Shown: piece after piece, positions 23,505 through 35,082 of the stretch
How the letters are laid out: each line of letters opens with the position of its first letter
Position numbering within the stretch: the stretch's first letter is position 1
DNA from: Gnetum montanum
Taxonomy: Eukaryota > Streptophyta > Gnetopsida > Gnetales > Gnetaceae
Assembly (NCBI GenBank): GCA_015680685.1
Contig: MNCI01002152.1
Coordinates: 125,344-189,343 of the forward strand
Direction: 5' to 3'
DNA length: 64,000 bases
Notes under the pieces: generated by a model
Told to the model about the DNA's origin: nothing
The model's input: only the letters and a program-made list of their open reading frames with translations
The model's database searches: none
Position numbers and translations under genes: made by a program

Positions 23505-25560
23505 TACCCCCATGACTAAATAAAAACTCATCCTCAAGTTCCTTACAAAATATTGGGATGGTATGGGATTATTGACTCAAAATGGAACTAATGGGATGAC
23601 ATGTGAACGGATCAACATTACAAGACAAGACAAAACTGGTGTTCACGACAACAAGAGTGAACACTTTATACATTTGACATCAGGCCTTATTTGGTAGCTG
23701 AGAAAGAGAGAGAGAGAAAAAAGTTTTGCTGCTTCCAATGCCAAGATTGCACCTTTCGTTGTCCATCCATAAGCATGCCATCCATCTCGTTCCTTGCATA
23801 GCTGCTTTAGCACCGATCCATTCCAAGTGTTCCCTCCAAATCCAATCCGTTGTTGCATGATTATCATTTGCACACACAACATAGTATTTATATTAGCAAG
23901 GGTAAATAAATCATAATGCAATTGATACCTTGCTTCGATGAAAGGTCCATTGGCTAAGTTTTGGTATGGCTGATACAGATTTGGAGATATCATAGTGGTG
24001 ACTACTAAAGGTGTAGGGGTTAGGAGAAAACTGAAAAAATTGGACCAGGACCCCCATGACTAAGAGCGAACCTTCAGTAGCGATAGAATGAAGAAAGAAA
24101 AGGAATAAGAAAGATACCTAGAAAGAGACAACTATAACGTCGATGAAATGGATGTCAAGATGGAAATGAACAAAATAATATAGATTGCAAAAATGTTAGG
24201 GGAAAGAATTTAACTGATGCACAAAATAGGAATGTCAGTGGGTCCTCCCCAAAGCAACTCTAGGAATGTCATTTGAAGCAAGAGTTAAAGTATTAACCAC
24301 AAGAATTTACCAAAAATAAAATAATGCATCAACAAAAATATATACTAATGATACAACTGGCAATGAGGTGAACAATGGAGAGAAGAATGGAGAAAAGAGA
24401 ATGGAATGGAATCCCAAGAACAAGGTGGTGTACAGCCCCTTATGAACTTCATGATTAATGTGACTTAGTAGATCCCATTCCAAGTCTGGCCTCAAACAAA
24501 CCACATCTAGTGAATTCACATTAATACATTCAACCAATCCATCCTCCTGAAGTAACAAGAATTCCTTCATCCAAAAGCCACCACCATTCCGATGAAACGA
24601 AGGAGGAGAGAATGGGAAGCGAGAAGGGCCTTAGTTAGAGGGAACATTTTTATTTTCAGTTCCATAACCAGTGCTTGTAGCCCAAATGATTATTTCATCT
24701 AAGGGGTGTGCTTTGAATTCTCACTTTTTCTCTTTCTTTTTTTTTATTGTTTTATATGTTTATGCGTGAGAACCACACCATGCAAAGACTTTGTTATTTT
24801 TATCAACTCAGCTTTCCGATAATTGGGTAACGTCGAAATGGTAAGAAAAATCAAGAAGAACACATCCAAGCCCCCAAGAGAATGGCCAACACAAATGCAT
24901 CAAGTTCCCTTGAAGTCACACCGTTTTCAATCCTTGAGTCCTTCTTTAGTTTGAGAAATGCCCAATCACCGATTCGTTATAGTTCTTATTTAGAAAGGAA
25001 CTGTACATTTCCAAGCCAAGAGAGACCATAGAAATTTGTGAATGTATGGATGAAGTGGACTCATTGCCTGCCATATCAAAAGAACCATACCTTAGTATCA
25101 ACATCATAACTTAAAGGTAAAAACCAAACATTATCAATCAATAAGAAAACAGTTCATACCATCATGAAGAACACTTATTGAATGACAAACTTGACAAGAT
25201 GGATAACACACACACACACACAATGAAAAAGTATAACGATGTTGTAAAAAAAATAAGAAAAGTTAAAGAAATTTGTAAAACAAAAAATGTGTCAAACAAA
25301 AACATGTAAAACAAAAACGTGTATAATAAAAACTTGTAAAACAAAAACTTAAAAGAGCTGAGGGCTCCGAATGATCAACATAGGTGGCCATCTCCCCCAT
25401 GACTGAATGGAAAGGGAGAGATCCAAAATAATGAACGCCTATTTGAATTTCTTAGAAGTGTCCAACTTCTCCCAATTCATGTTCTTAGATTAAGCGGTGG
25501 AAGTTAGCGATGCTCATATTCCAATGTATCTATGCTTTTGTTATGGGCATGAGTTGTTCC
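23505..25560 (-). other. Non-coding 3' internal region of element C
   Basis: No recognised protein. The first 200 bp and the parts at 24600-25400 match element A at 3430-3600 and 7360-8250. A 116-codon minus-strand frame (23643-23993) has no recognised motif. Short GA (23701-23717) and CA (25206-25221) microsatellites occur. Confidence 0.6.
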
Positions 25561-25584
25561 CCCAGTTCATTTCATGCATGTTGA

Positions 25585-26289
25585 TCAGTTGCTCTTTCGA
25601 TTAGCTCTCAACCACGAGGTGTCTACTTGTTGTGTGGTTGCTACATATAGGCATCTTTGTATCAGAGTTTCTAAGGCACACCGGTTGCATGTAGAATATG
25701 CTGAGCATTCCTCCATGTCATCACCCGATGAGTCACTGTATGTGATGCATGAAACTTTCTTCTTCTCGATATTTCCATAAATGTTTACCTTAGATATTTC
25801 CAAGAAAAGATTGCAAATTCCTAGGCATGTGTCTATTGTACTTAGCCATGCCCTTCCCATTATAATTGGGAAGTCCCCTTTGTTGCTGTTGAATTCTATC
25901 ACCAGGAAATTGGCTAGGTATGACCAACCACACATAGTGGTAACAATGTCCTCCACCAATCCCAAGGGAATGGTGATGGACTGGTTAGCTAGCTCTAGTT
26001 GAATATTGCTCTTCTTAAGTGGAGGCAGGTTTTAGGCTTTATACATTTCTCGTGAGATTAAGTTGACTCCAGAACCTGAGTCAAGAAGAGCCTTATGAGG
26101 TTCGTTCCCAGTGACTTGGAGGTAGATTAAGGGACTTCTAGGGTCAGAGAGTTTCCTGGGAAGGTGGCCCACCTTGATCCAGTCAGTAACAGTATGTGTT
26201 AACATAACCATATACGTTAAGCTCTGTTGTTGGTTTGAAGGGACCTCTGAAGCCTTCATTGTTGGAGGAGCGTACACAAACTCAACCAC
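25585..26289 (-). pseudogene. Retropepsin-like protease of element C, active site intact
   Basis: Minus-strand frame 26289-26032 carries PLIYLQVTGNEPHKALLDSGSGVNLISREMY: the catalytic Asp-Ser-Gly is intact. After one stop (TAA) the frame 25965-25585 continues with GLVEDIVTTMCGWSYLANFL and FPIIMGRAWLSTID. It is the best preserved protease in the window. It would cut Gag into particle proteins. The stop between the halves makes it non-functional as it stands. Confidence 0.75.
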
Positions 26290-26689
26290 TTGTGGTTATG
26301 AGAGCTTGTTTGGGTGTTTGGTTCTAAAGAAAGGTATTCTCTTCTTGCGGTTGTCAAAACCAACAGTGGGTTGAAGGTTTACAGCTCTCATAGCATTATG
26401 TTGCTACAGTTGAGTGGGGAGTTCCCCTTGCATTGTTGGAGCAGTAGGTAGTGGAACTACCGGTGTAAGAGAGGCAGATGGATTTGAAGGATGGTATGCA
26501 TGTGGTGTGTCTCCCGGAGGAGAAGGAGTCCTTCTAAAATACTCTTGAACTTGGTCATGATGTTCTGGAGTTGTGTGACCCATGGAGTCACTTGGAGAAA
26601 CCGGCTGCTACATGTAGTAGCCATAAGGATCTGGTTTCCAGTAAGGGTATTGTTGCCTAGGCGGTGGCATCCCCCATGACTGTGGGTGT

Positions 26690-28735
26690 TGCCACTGCTA
26701 GTGTTGCTCGATAGGTTGTGGTGGAGTTCCACTTGGATAATACGTTAACAGTTGGTCAAACTGCCTTCGGTTACCTTGAGGATAAGGTAACCTTCGAGGT
26801 GTCTGCCATCTATTAAGTCTTGGGTTGAGTGCATACACCCCAGACTCTTGTAGATGTGAGATTATTGGGCAACATCCCTTAGGATGGTCATATTGGCAGA
26901 TCTCACATCCACAGTCATTGTCCATGTTCGAATCCACAACCTCATCGGCGATAGTTATTTTTCCCTTATCCTTGTCACATGCATGGCTTGAATCTCTCCA
27001 CTTTTTCTTATCATGGCCACTACTTCGTTCCTCCTTAAACTCCTCTATGATTTTCAGGAAAAGTTCAAGTCTACTGTCTAAGGAGTCCTGTATCTGATCT
27101 AGCTTAGCTGCCACTTCTATTGTTAACTTCTGAAGCGGCAAGGTTTCTCTATTCACCAACTCTTCAAGTGGTGACTCATCCTCTTCATCGCAGAATCACT
27201 CCCCTCTTTCAGAGGGAAGGATCATGGTTATATTCTTCCACTCTTTCTCTTTTCTGTAGCTCCCCTTCTTCTTTAGCTACTTGCTCCAACAATCAATGAA
27301 CTTCATGGGATCTAAGTTCTGATAATCTCTCTTGGGCATAAGTCCCAAGGGTTCTCCTAGTTTCGTACCTTAGCCCATCTACGAGATGGCAGAGTTGATC
27401 CCGTTGTGCGTAACCATGGCCCGGGCAACGATGTAGCAATGCATAATATCGGCCCATGGCAGCATCCAAGGGTTCGTGATTACCCTACTTCCATCCTTGG
27501 ATCTGCTTACGCAAGTTAGACACTCTGAAGTACGTTTGATATCTATCGTTGAAGAGTTCTAACATCGTACTCCACCTCCTAATGGTTTCTGGTTCTAAGG
27601 ACCGGTACCAACTCTATGCTTCCTTTATGAGTGTCCTAGGAAATAACTTTAACTTCTGCCACTCATTTTCTATGTTCTGTAATGCACAAGCATCGTGGAA
27701 TTCCTATAAATGATTTTGTAGATCAATGTTGTATCCCCCTTTGAATCGTGGGATATTATTCATATCCAATCTCTTAATCCGGCTATCTTTTTGATGCCTT
27801 GTAGGTATTCTAACTACCTCCATAATATCTAGCATACTTTGGGTGGCAAGTAGGGGTTTGTCATGATCATCTCTCTCATGACATCTATGATGCCTACGTG
27901 GTTCCCTACTTTCCCTTCTATGCCTTGACTCTCTAGAATGCCCTCGTCCTCGCTCTTAACTCTCTCGTCAAGGTCTCTCGTTTCACTTATCCTTATCCTC
28001 ACTGTTATGCTCTTTGTGACTGCATCCTAATGTGGAAGGAGAGGATGAATGATGTGATGAAGAGGAAGAAGAAGGAGAACCATCACCATGATGATGTTTC
28101 TTACCTTCTCTTCTATGGCTACGACCTCAATCATGATGACGATCTGAATGCCTGTCCTTGTCATGTGTTTTCATTCCCTCAGTGAACAGTTGACATTCAC
28201 AGGGATCAGAACCATGGTTGTGTATCGTGAAGTGTAGGTTCAGATACCCCACCTCCTCACTATTGTTTGGAGGGGGAACATCATTTGATGGAGAACCTAT
28301 TATAAGTGGTTCACCATCTCCAATTTCGCTTAGGACATGCGGGACCCCTTTGCCCTTCAACAATGTATGGTGGCTCTCTTGCCTCGAGTCCCTTAAACAT
28401 TGTGCGGCTATGGGATGGTAATCCCTTGTGTCAAAATCACCTATAACGTATTCAGCATATAGCTATGTCATGCCTATCTAGGCCTGAGCACGGAGAAGCA
28501 TGTCAAGGACTGCTCGATCCAGAGGTAACACTATGTTACCTTGCAAGTCTCTCCAACGCAATTGTTCATCCTAATGAAGGATAAAAGTAAAATTGGGTAT
28601 ACTCATCGGGATGAATATATACCACTCGATGTTGTTGAGGAACTGGTGGTTCTTGGTTATGCATGTTGGACTGCCGACTATTTCTTATATGATCCCTAGG
28701 TGGTGAAGTGCTTTTGTTCGAAGAAGACATCTTAG
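26690..28735 (-). pseudogene. Gag of element C with HPKGCC-type zinc knuckle
   Basis: Starts near 28735 (MSSSNKSTSPPRDHIRNSRQ). A charged Arg/His/Ser-rich part follows, then the capsid-like core at about 27850-27230 (IPRFKGGYN, EFHDACALQNIENEW, WYRSLEPETIRRW, LELFNDRYQ, GNHEPLDAAMGRYYALLHRC). Next is a well-preserved 153-codon frame (27159-26698) with an acidic/Lys-rich linker and CGCEICQYDHPKGCCPI, a knuckle-like CX2C-X3-H-X3-C. A Pro/Gln-rich tail leads to the protease. Stops are mostly TAG/TAA at former Gln positions or at Trp. Confidence 0.75.
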
Positions 28736-28856
28736 TTTAATTCGTTGTGCTGATTAACCATTATATAATTTTTCGTTTAATTAACCCTAATGGTTCTTTT
28801 AAGCTCCCAACGATGTGGATAATTTCCTATGTTCTACTTAGCGCACAAACACTTAG

Positions 28857-28874
28857 TCCCCAGCAATAGTGCCA
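28857..28874 (-). promoter_or_regulatory. Primer-binding site of element C
   Basis: TCCCCAGCAATAGTGCCA aligns with the Asp-tRNA 3' end at 14 of 18 positions. All four differences fall in the three CpG dinucleotides of the ancestral site and are transitions. One base separates it from the LTR. Confidence 0.85.
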
Positions 28875-28875
28875 A

Positions 28876-29685
28876 TGATGAGTGGCGAAGTACCCCTACA
28901 CTCAACCATACAAATACAAGTGTTACACGCGCGATCCGGTCAAACTCCGTAGACTAAGTGCCTACATGCCTCATGGAACACTTAAGGTTAATCATTCGTT
29001 GTCTTCCCAAACTTACTTGTATTTGTCATGGTTGTATGGTTAAGTAAGTCTGAGGTATATGATTTTTATATCTTTTCAGTTTTATCTCCTATGCTAATGA
29101 GGTGAAGGGTGAAGAGACTAATTAACTAAATTTAACTAACTGACTAAGCCTTAATTAACCTAGTATCAATGTCCATTCCCACTTACTGTTCACACCCTGA
29201 ACCAATGCAACCTTGGTTACCAAATGCTAGTCGTTGCTGGGATCACCAAGCGTAACGCACGTGCTCGAAGCGGTCGTACTAAATGCACTTAACTACGGGA
29301 GAAGGGTTGAGAAAGATTTAATCAACTAATAAAGCATTAAACGATAAACAATAAATAATAATAAATAAAATCCTATTCATCCTATTCCATGCACTGCAAG
29401 GTTTATCCAAAAAGTTCTTCTTTATTTCCGTACACAAACTTGTGTTCAGGTACAATATTTGCTCGAATAAAGATCCATTCACTTTGGAGCTCCTACTGCG
29501 GGCACATGGAAATTATTCTATCTTTGGAGAGGTAAAACTGCAAGAGTTTCACTACGATCTAGGCCTAGAATTGAAATAAGGGAGAGCTACCTCTTATTTA
29601 TAGATTTGGCAACGGACCGCGATATCGTGTACACGATATTACAGGGGATGCGATATCGCGGCCTGTGCAATATCATGTCCCATCA
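28876..29685 (-). repeat. 5' LTR of element C (810 bp)
   Basis: TGATGAGTGGCGAAGTACCC to ATGTCCCATCA, beside the primer site. It has four GATATC-type palindromes (29621, 29635, 29652, 29669), one fewer than the other LTR. Confidence 0.9.
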
Positions 29686-31060
29686 ATCCTTCATTTCATT
29701 AAAATGTAAAAGTTCATATATTGAAATGTTAGATTTGTCTCTTTTCAAATCATTAACCAAATCATAACTTTTATGCTCATCTTTAGTTTTTGATTGAGAT
29801 GGATTTCTTCTAAGTATAGAAGGTGGGTTTGATTGTTGTTGTATATTTACTTGAGATAATTTCATTTGGTTATTCATGTTATTTTGCTTAGGAGCTCTTA
29901 TGTTGGGAGACATATAAGTATTATTCCTAGTTTTCTATTGGGTGGTATTTATAATGTCACTAAGTCTACGATAGTAAGTGTTATGTAGGTTGGAATCACT
30001 AACCATAACTTGTTTACATGAGATAACTTCTTCATTTTTCTTTTTCATGAGGAATATTAAGGACCATGATTGCGACCTTACCATTTTGTTGGTTTTGGGA
30101 ACTATTATCATATAAAGCTAAGAATTATGGGTAGGTTTTTTCCAAATGTTGTCCAGTGTTATGAAGCCAACAATAATCATCATTAATTAATATACTTAGT
30201 TTATTTATCTTTATAGAAATTTTTTTGTTGTTTCTCCTTAGTTCCACTACTTTGTTTGAAAATTTTTGAAGTGATGTTAATATTTGGGTGATTTGGTTCA
30301 ATTGATTTTTTTCTAATTGGTTAATCCATTTGGATTAGTCATTTTAGTTGGATTAACAATGGATTGGATTAAAGCTTTAAATTGATTGTCATTTAAACCA
30401 ATATTTGATAAGAATGAGGAAGATATTATACGCTAAAAAAATTTGTTTGTAGGTTGAGGCATTTCTACAAGAGTATGATTTTGAAAAATAATATTATTCA
30501 ATGGGAAGGCTTGTAAAGAGAAAGGACTAGATTGCATAGAATTACTAATACCAATCATTCCAAATTTATTTTGAAGGCTATTCATCAAGGCAATTTGTTC
30601 TAGTTTAACAGCTTTAGCCATTGCTCCTTGTAACTCCATAATATTGTGATTATATTTGATGGCATAAGAAAAAAATGGATTAATAGTAGAGAGGTAAAGG
30701 ATGAGAATATCATCAGGTTGAGGACACATCTCATTTGATAGATTAGCTTGTTGATAAAGAAATCTTAAATTATAGTCACCAAGATTTTCCCCACATTATT
30801 TTCTTAGAGTTGTCATGTGAATTGATACTAAGGCAGAACTCATAAAGTTATCAAATTGAAACGGGAACTTAGTCTTAAAGTCTAGTGATGAATTAATAGA
30901 AGCATTGGAAAGCATAAGAAATCATTGTGTAGCTTTTATTCTAAATGAATATATCTAATGCAACCTATATGCAGGTATCAATGGGATAGATTGGAAAAAT
31001 GATCAAATCAAATAAAATTTATTCCACTTGAAAAAAAATATACGAATTCATCATATTCCA
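29686..31060 (-). pseudogene. Gag of element D
   Basis: Minus-strand frames hold a retrotransposon Gag core: KATQWFLMLSNASINSSLDF, then FDNFMSSALVSIHMTTLRK, GENLGDYNLRFLYQQANL (30830-30730) and a 98-codon open piece 30729-30433 rich in Met, Gln and Asn. A basic Gln/Asn/Pro-rich part follows (29913-29683), ending at the insertion of element C. The first 5 bases (29686-29690) are the right copy of the target duplication. No primer site or LTR for D was recognised to the right. Confidence 0.65.
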
Positions 31061-33680
31061 ATTAACAATGTAGCAAAGTCGTAATGAATAGTACCTTAAA
31101 GATTTATCATGCATTAAAAAAAATTGGCAAAAGGAAAAGGATTAGATTGGTGGCGATGGCTCTCAACTTACTTACCTCACAACATGGAATGAGAACACTA
31201 TACATATCTATTTGCTAACTATAGAGGCAGATCTTTCCACCCTAATGCGACTTAAACAGAATATCAAGTGCAACATCGTCACCATAATTAGAAAAGCAAA
31301 ATGCTGAAGCCACAAAAGAAGTGGATGAGGGTATGCAAAGGTTTGCGTAGGTGAAGGCAGGTAAAGGCTAGCAACGTGGGCTGTAGAGGATTTATTAACA
31401 CTTGCAACAGTGCTCGACTCGTCGACGTTGCCGGTGATGACAGGGTTTCTCCAGGGCTTGGCGGCAATGAAGCACTTTTACGGTTGCATGAATCGATTTG
31501 TCGTAGATACTCGAGAAGACATAATCTTGGAGTTTAATCATTATCGCATCCTATCTGAAAAGGGGAAAAAATCAACCCTTCTCCGTTACACTAATAAAAC
31601 ACCATGCTGCAAAGATCAGATGTGCTTAAAAAAAAGGGGAAGGGTTCTATTCAGGTAAATGACGAAGATACTTAATAGTTAAAAGTACCATTATTCAACA
31701 ATGTTCAAAGAAAATTAACATATGCAATACTTATCTACTTAGTATGCATACTCTTATAACTATGAATATGGAACATATATTAAGGTAATAAAGCCCAAGT
31801 TCAACAATTACTTTGTTAAGTCATGACCCATATTCACCATGAGATATGTTGAGGTCAATAGGGTTTTAATTCTTTGATATACTAATGACATATAAGAAAA
31901 CAGGTTACCAACAAAACCTTGTTTTGATATCAATCTTTTATATTCAAGGTCTTCAAAAATGCAATTTTGATATAAAATAAATGTAAAACTAAATGTAAAA
32001 TATTAACTTGTGAACGATTAGTTTCTCCACTTCAATTAACATGGATAGAAAATTATACTTGACATAAGTAGATAAGATAATGCTAAAGAGAAAGTCAATA
32101 TAATAATCCAAAGATGTGTTTGTCCTACAATAGGTATTTAAATAGTTGGGGTGTTGTAACCAAAAATAAGTGAAACATAGGTATATCCCAAGATCTATAG
32201 TTCAATATAAACTTTATATCACTCAGCATTGCCCACCATATTAAAATCTATGACTTGGAGCTTTCAAATCAAGTGTCTTATTACTAGGCTAATAGATCAT
32301 TTTTTTAGTATATTAGGTCTACATGTTTCAAGAATCACAGTAAACTAGTAAGTAGGGGCCTTGAATAACTTAAAAGTCCAAAAAATCACAATAAAACCAT
32401 TGATTTTTTTGTTAAAAAAAATGATTTATTATACAAGTCAACTCAAGCTACCAAAAATTCTACTCCATTAAACAGAGACCTTTGGTTAAAAAAAAAAAAA
32501 ACTATTCTTATAACCATTATCCTTTTCACCCTAAGAAAATATGAAACCACCACCCAATTGTTGAATAGGATGCTCCATTATGTAACATAACACCCAACAC
32601 CAAGTCCTACTTTGACTATGTTAAAAATTAGCATACTTTGACCATGTTAAAAATAGCCAAGATAATTGATGGAAATAGATGTTAACTCACGGTGCAGCCG
32701 TACAGGTAAACAAAAAGAGTACATAAGTGGAGACTTGTCACTGCCGTTACACATTTAAAAAAATCGTATTTTTAATTTACAAAGGATCTGGGACGATAAA
32801 TGACAAACAGACAGTCCCGATAAATTCATGAAAGATCCGCTGAAATAAGAAATGGTTCAAAGCTATAGGCCTTGCATTTCCCTGTTAGAATGGGATATTA
32901 CTCAAAATATTCCTTAACAATTTATCACACGTTTCTTTTTTCTCATAAGCGCACCTATTAAGACCCAGACCATTAATTATATAAAATCCCGTACATGGTT
33001 TAAATTTCCATACTACTACATGTTTTCTCTTGCAATTAAAAAATACTTCCGGTTTCAGTATTTCAAGTTTTTGCCTATACCAAACACGTGCCTTCAGTAA
33101 CCCTCGTTAAGCTTTTGCTGCAACTTAAGAAAAGCGGAAAAAATTTCATACTATCACATCATGGGCAAAAATGTGTGCAGGGCTACAAGCACGGTGTTGC
33201 CTGTACTTTCTGATACTAGAAATGCTCATGCCTCCAATGTCTTCTTTACACGGTTGCTGATTATGATTGAAGTCTTTTCAACAGTAAATTCATGATATGC
33301 TGAAGCAGCATTCTCCCAAACAAAGAAATGATAACTCACATCTTATAAAGTACTAAATTTTAACACATATCATGACCTGGCTCAGTGCCAATACCTGTCC
33401 AAGATTTGCAGGGTCTTAGTTCCACAGTCCATGCTATTTCGAATGCTTGCGACGTTCTATGAGATTGTGAAATTTATGAAATTTATGTGAAGTTTAGGTC
33501 GAAAACGACCTTCCTTCGTGTGATTAACAAGTAACGACAGTTACGTGGTTACTTATTATGAAACCATCACCGTACATGTCACCTTCTGAATTACGAACTC
33601 CAGTTTCCTTGTTATAGAAAACACAGTGAGCTTACATGAGAAACGCGTCCACGTTATGTACTTTTCACATTAACCATTAA
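31061..33680. other. Lower-copy intergenic DNA, no clear gene
   Basis: No transposon protein or repeat shared with the rest of the window was seen. A CpG-richer patch at 31400-31660 carries a 73-codon plus-strand frame from the ATG at 31437 (MTGFLQGLAAMKHF) that I do not recognise. Poly-A runs lie near 32405 and 32490. 33000-33680 is the 3' flank of the glycine-rich protein gene. Confidence 0.5.
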
Positions 33681-33849
33681 TCATTAAAGATACAGTGAAA
33701 CAAACCATGCAGCACACGCAGTGCGCGTTACTTTATTTAAAAGGATCATTATTCGGAGCCATAACGCATCCCGGAAGCTCCACTTATTATAGGATGCTTT
33801 GTGAGAAACGCTACTTTTTGTGTTGGCTATATGCAGCCTCCATTTCTGA

Positions 33850-34619
33850 TCAATTAGGATCACCAATGGCTCCACCAGAACCACTACCGCTGCCACCACC
33901 AGAACCATAGGCGGAACCAGACCCACCAGTGGCACTTCCGGAGCCATAGCCTGACCCACCGCCAGAGCCATAGGCTGAACCAGACCCACCATCAGCACTT
34001 CCAGAGCCATAACCTGATCCACCACCAGAGCCATAGGCAGAACCAGACCCACCTGTGGCACTTCCAGAGCCATAACCCTGCCCACCACCAGAGCCCGAGG
34101 CAGAACCAGAGCCACCATCAGCACTTCCAGAGCCATATCCAGATCCACCACCTGAGCCATAGGCAGAACCAGACCCGCCATTGGCACTTCCAGAGCCATA
34201 ACCAGATCCACCACCCAATCCATAGGCACTGCCAGACCCACCGGTGGCACTTCCAGAGCCATATCCAGAGCCCCCACCAGAACCATAGGCAGAACCAGAC
34301 CGCCATCGGCACTTCCAGAGCCATAACCTTGACCACCACCCGATCCATAGGCCGTGCCAGACCCGCCAGTAGCGCTACCAGATCCATACCCAGAGCCACC
34401 GCCGGAGCCATAGGCAGAACCGGAATTTCCGGTGGCTCCACCATACCCAGAACCGGAGCCACCACCAGAGCCAACGGCAACATCGGTGACTGTTTCTTTG
34501 CCAGTGGAGGCGTGTGCAGCGACTTCAGTATCGTAAGCAACCAGCGACCTCCGTGCATGGCACGTGAAGGCGATTGCTGCCAGCAGAAGCAGCACTGCTT
34601 GGATTTTCATTCCTCCCAT
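33850..34619 (-). CDS. Secreted glycine-rich protein with a one-base frameshift
   Basis: ATG at 34619 starts MGGMKIQAVLLLLAAIAFTC, a clear signal peptide, followed by HARRSLVAYDTEV and then a long repeat of Gly, Ser, Tyr and Ala built on GSGSAYGSGGGSGYGSGSA(T/D)GG, ending GGAIGDPN at the stop 33850-33852. Such proteins are secreted to plant cell walls. Near 34300 one base is missing relative to every other repeat (CCAGACCGCC versus CCAGACCCACC), so the first frame runs out of register and the Gly-Ser frame resumes one register over. The span is 770 bases, one short of 257 codons. Either a sequencing error or a recent pseudogene. A TATA box lies 60 bp upstream; no intron needed. Confidence 0.8.
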
Positions 34620-34678
34620 GTTTAATCCCCGAAACCCAAAGTTTCTTTTCGTGTTGCGGACTGAACGCGCTTTGTTTG

Positions 34679-34689
34679 CTATTTATAAT
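34679..34689 (-). promoter_or_regulatory. TATA box of the glycine-rich protein gene
   Basis: ATTATAAATAG on the minus strand, about 60 bp before the ATG at 34619, leaving a short leader. Confidence 0.6.
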
Positions 34690-35082
34690 GCGAGGCAAGT
34701 TGCTGCGTTTCTTCATTTTCTGCGCAGTAATGAAGTCAAGGTCTTTTATCCGTTGCACGTTGTTTCTCGTTCCAGTTTTCCAGTTACTGCAATCTGTGGC
34801 TTTGGATGTTGTTTATGAATATGGTTCAGAATCCTAACTTTTGTCCGTTCGGAATATTGGATCTCAGCGAGTGCTTCACACCCGTGAAAGGTTCCTCGTA
34901 GGCTTCTAGTAACTCCATATTTGCACGATACTTCGGTTAGTTTTGTTAGGGTCGTTTTGACTCCTCTGACAGTGACAGTGACACTGGCCCCTGGTTTAGC
35001 AAGATCTGCTATCCATGCTAAACACAGGCTTTGCTTATTTTTGCCAGTCAACTTTGTTTTCCGTGGGAAATTCATGGTTTTA
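34690..35082. other. Upstream region of the glycine-rich protein gene
   Basis: Probable promoter region. No transposon signature. The large repeated segment starts at 35083, so any distal promoter is cut off there or lies within repeated DNA. Confidence 0.4.

Larger units (their letters stand above)
22688..29685 (-). mobile_element. Element C: complete-ended gag-protease LTR element, no RT
   Basis: LTRs of 817 bp (22688-23504) and 810 bp (28876-29685), both TG..CA, are flanked by the perfect duplication ATCCT. An Asp-tRNA-like primer site (28857-28874) lies beside the right LTR, and CCCCCATGAC (complement of a purine tract) beside the left, so it reads on the minus strand. Inside are gag (about 28735-26700), protease (26289-25585) and 2 kb of non-coding DNA with no RT, RNase H or integrase. 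It resembles the gag-only non-autonomous LTR elements known in plants, here keeping protease too. It is inserted in element D between gag and protease. Confidence 0.9.

Noticed and set aside
33684-34619. 311-codon frame through the glycine-rich gene
   Set aside because: After the frameshift it reads the repeat in the wrong register (VLPMVLVV-type); the Gly-Ser frame ending at 33850 is the true continuation.
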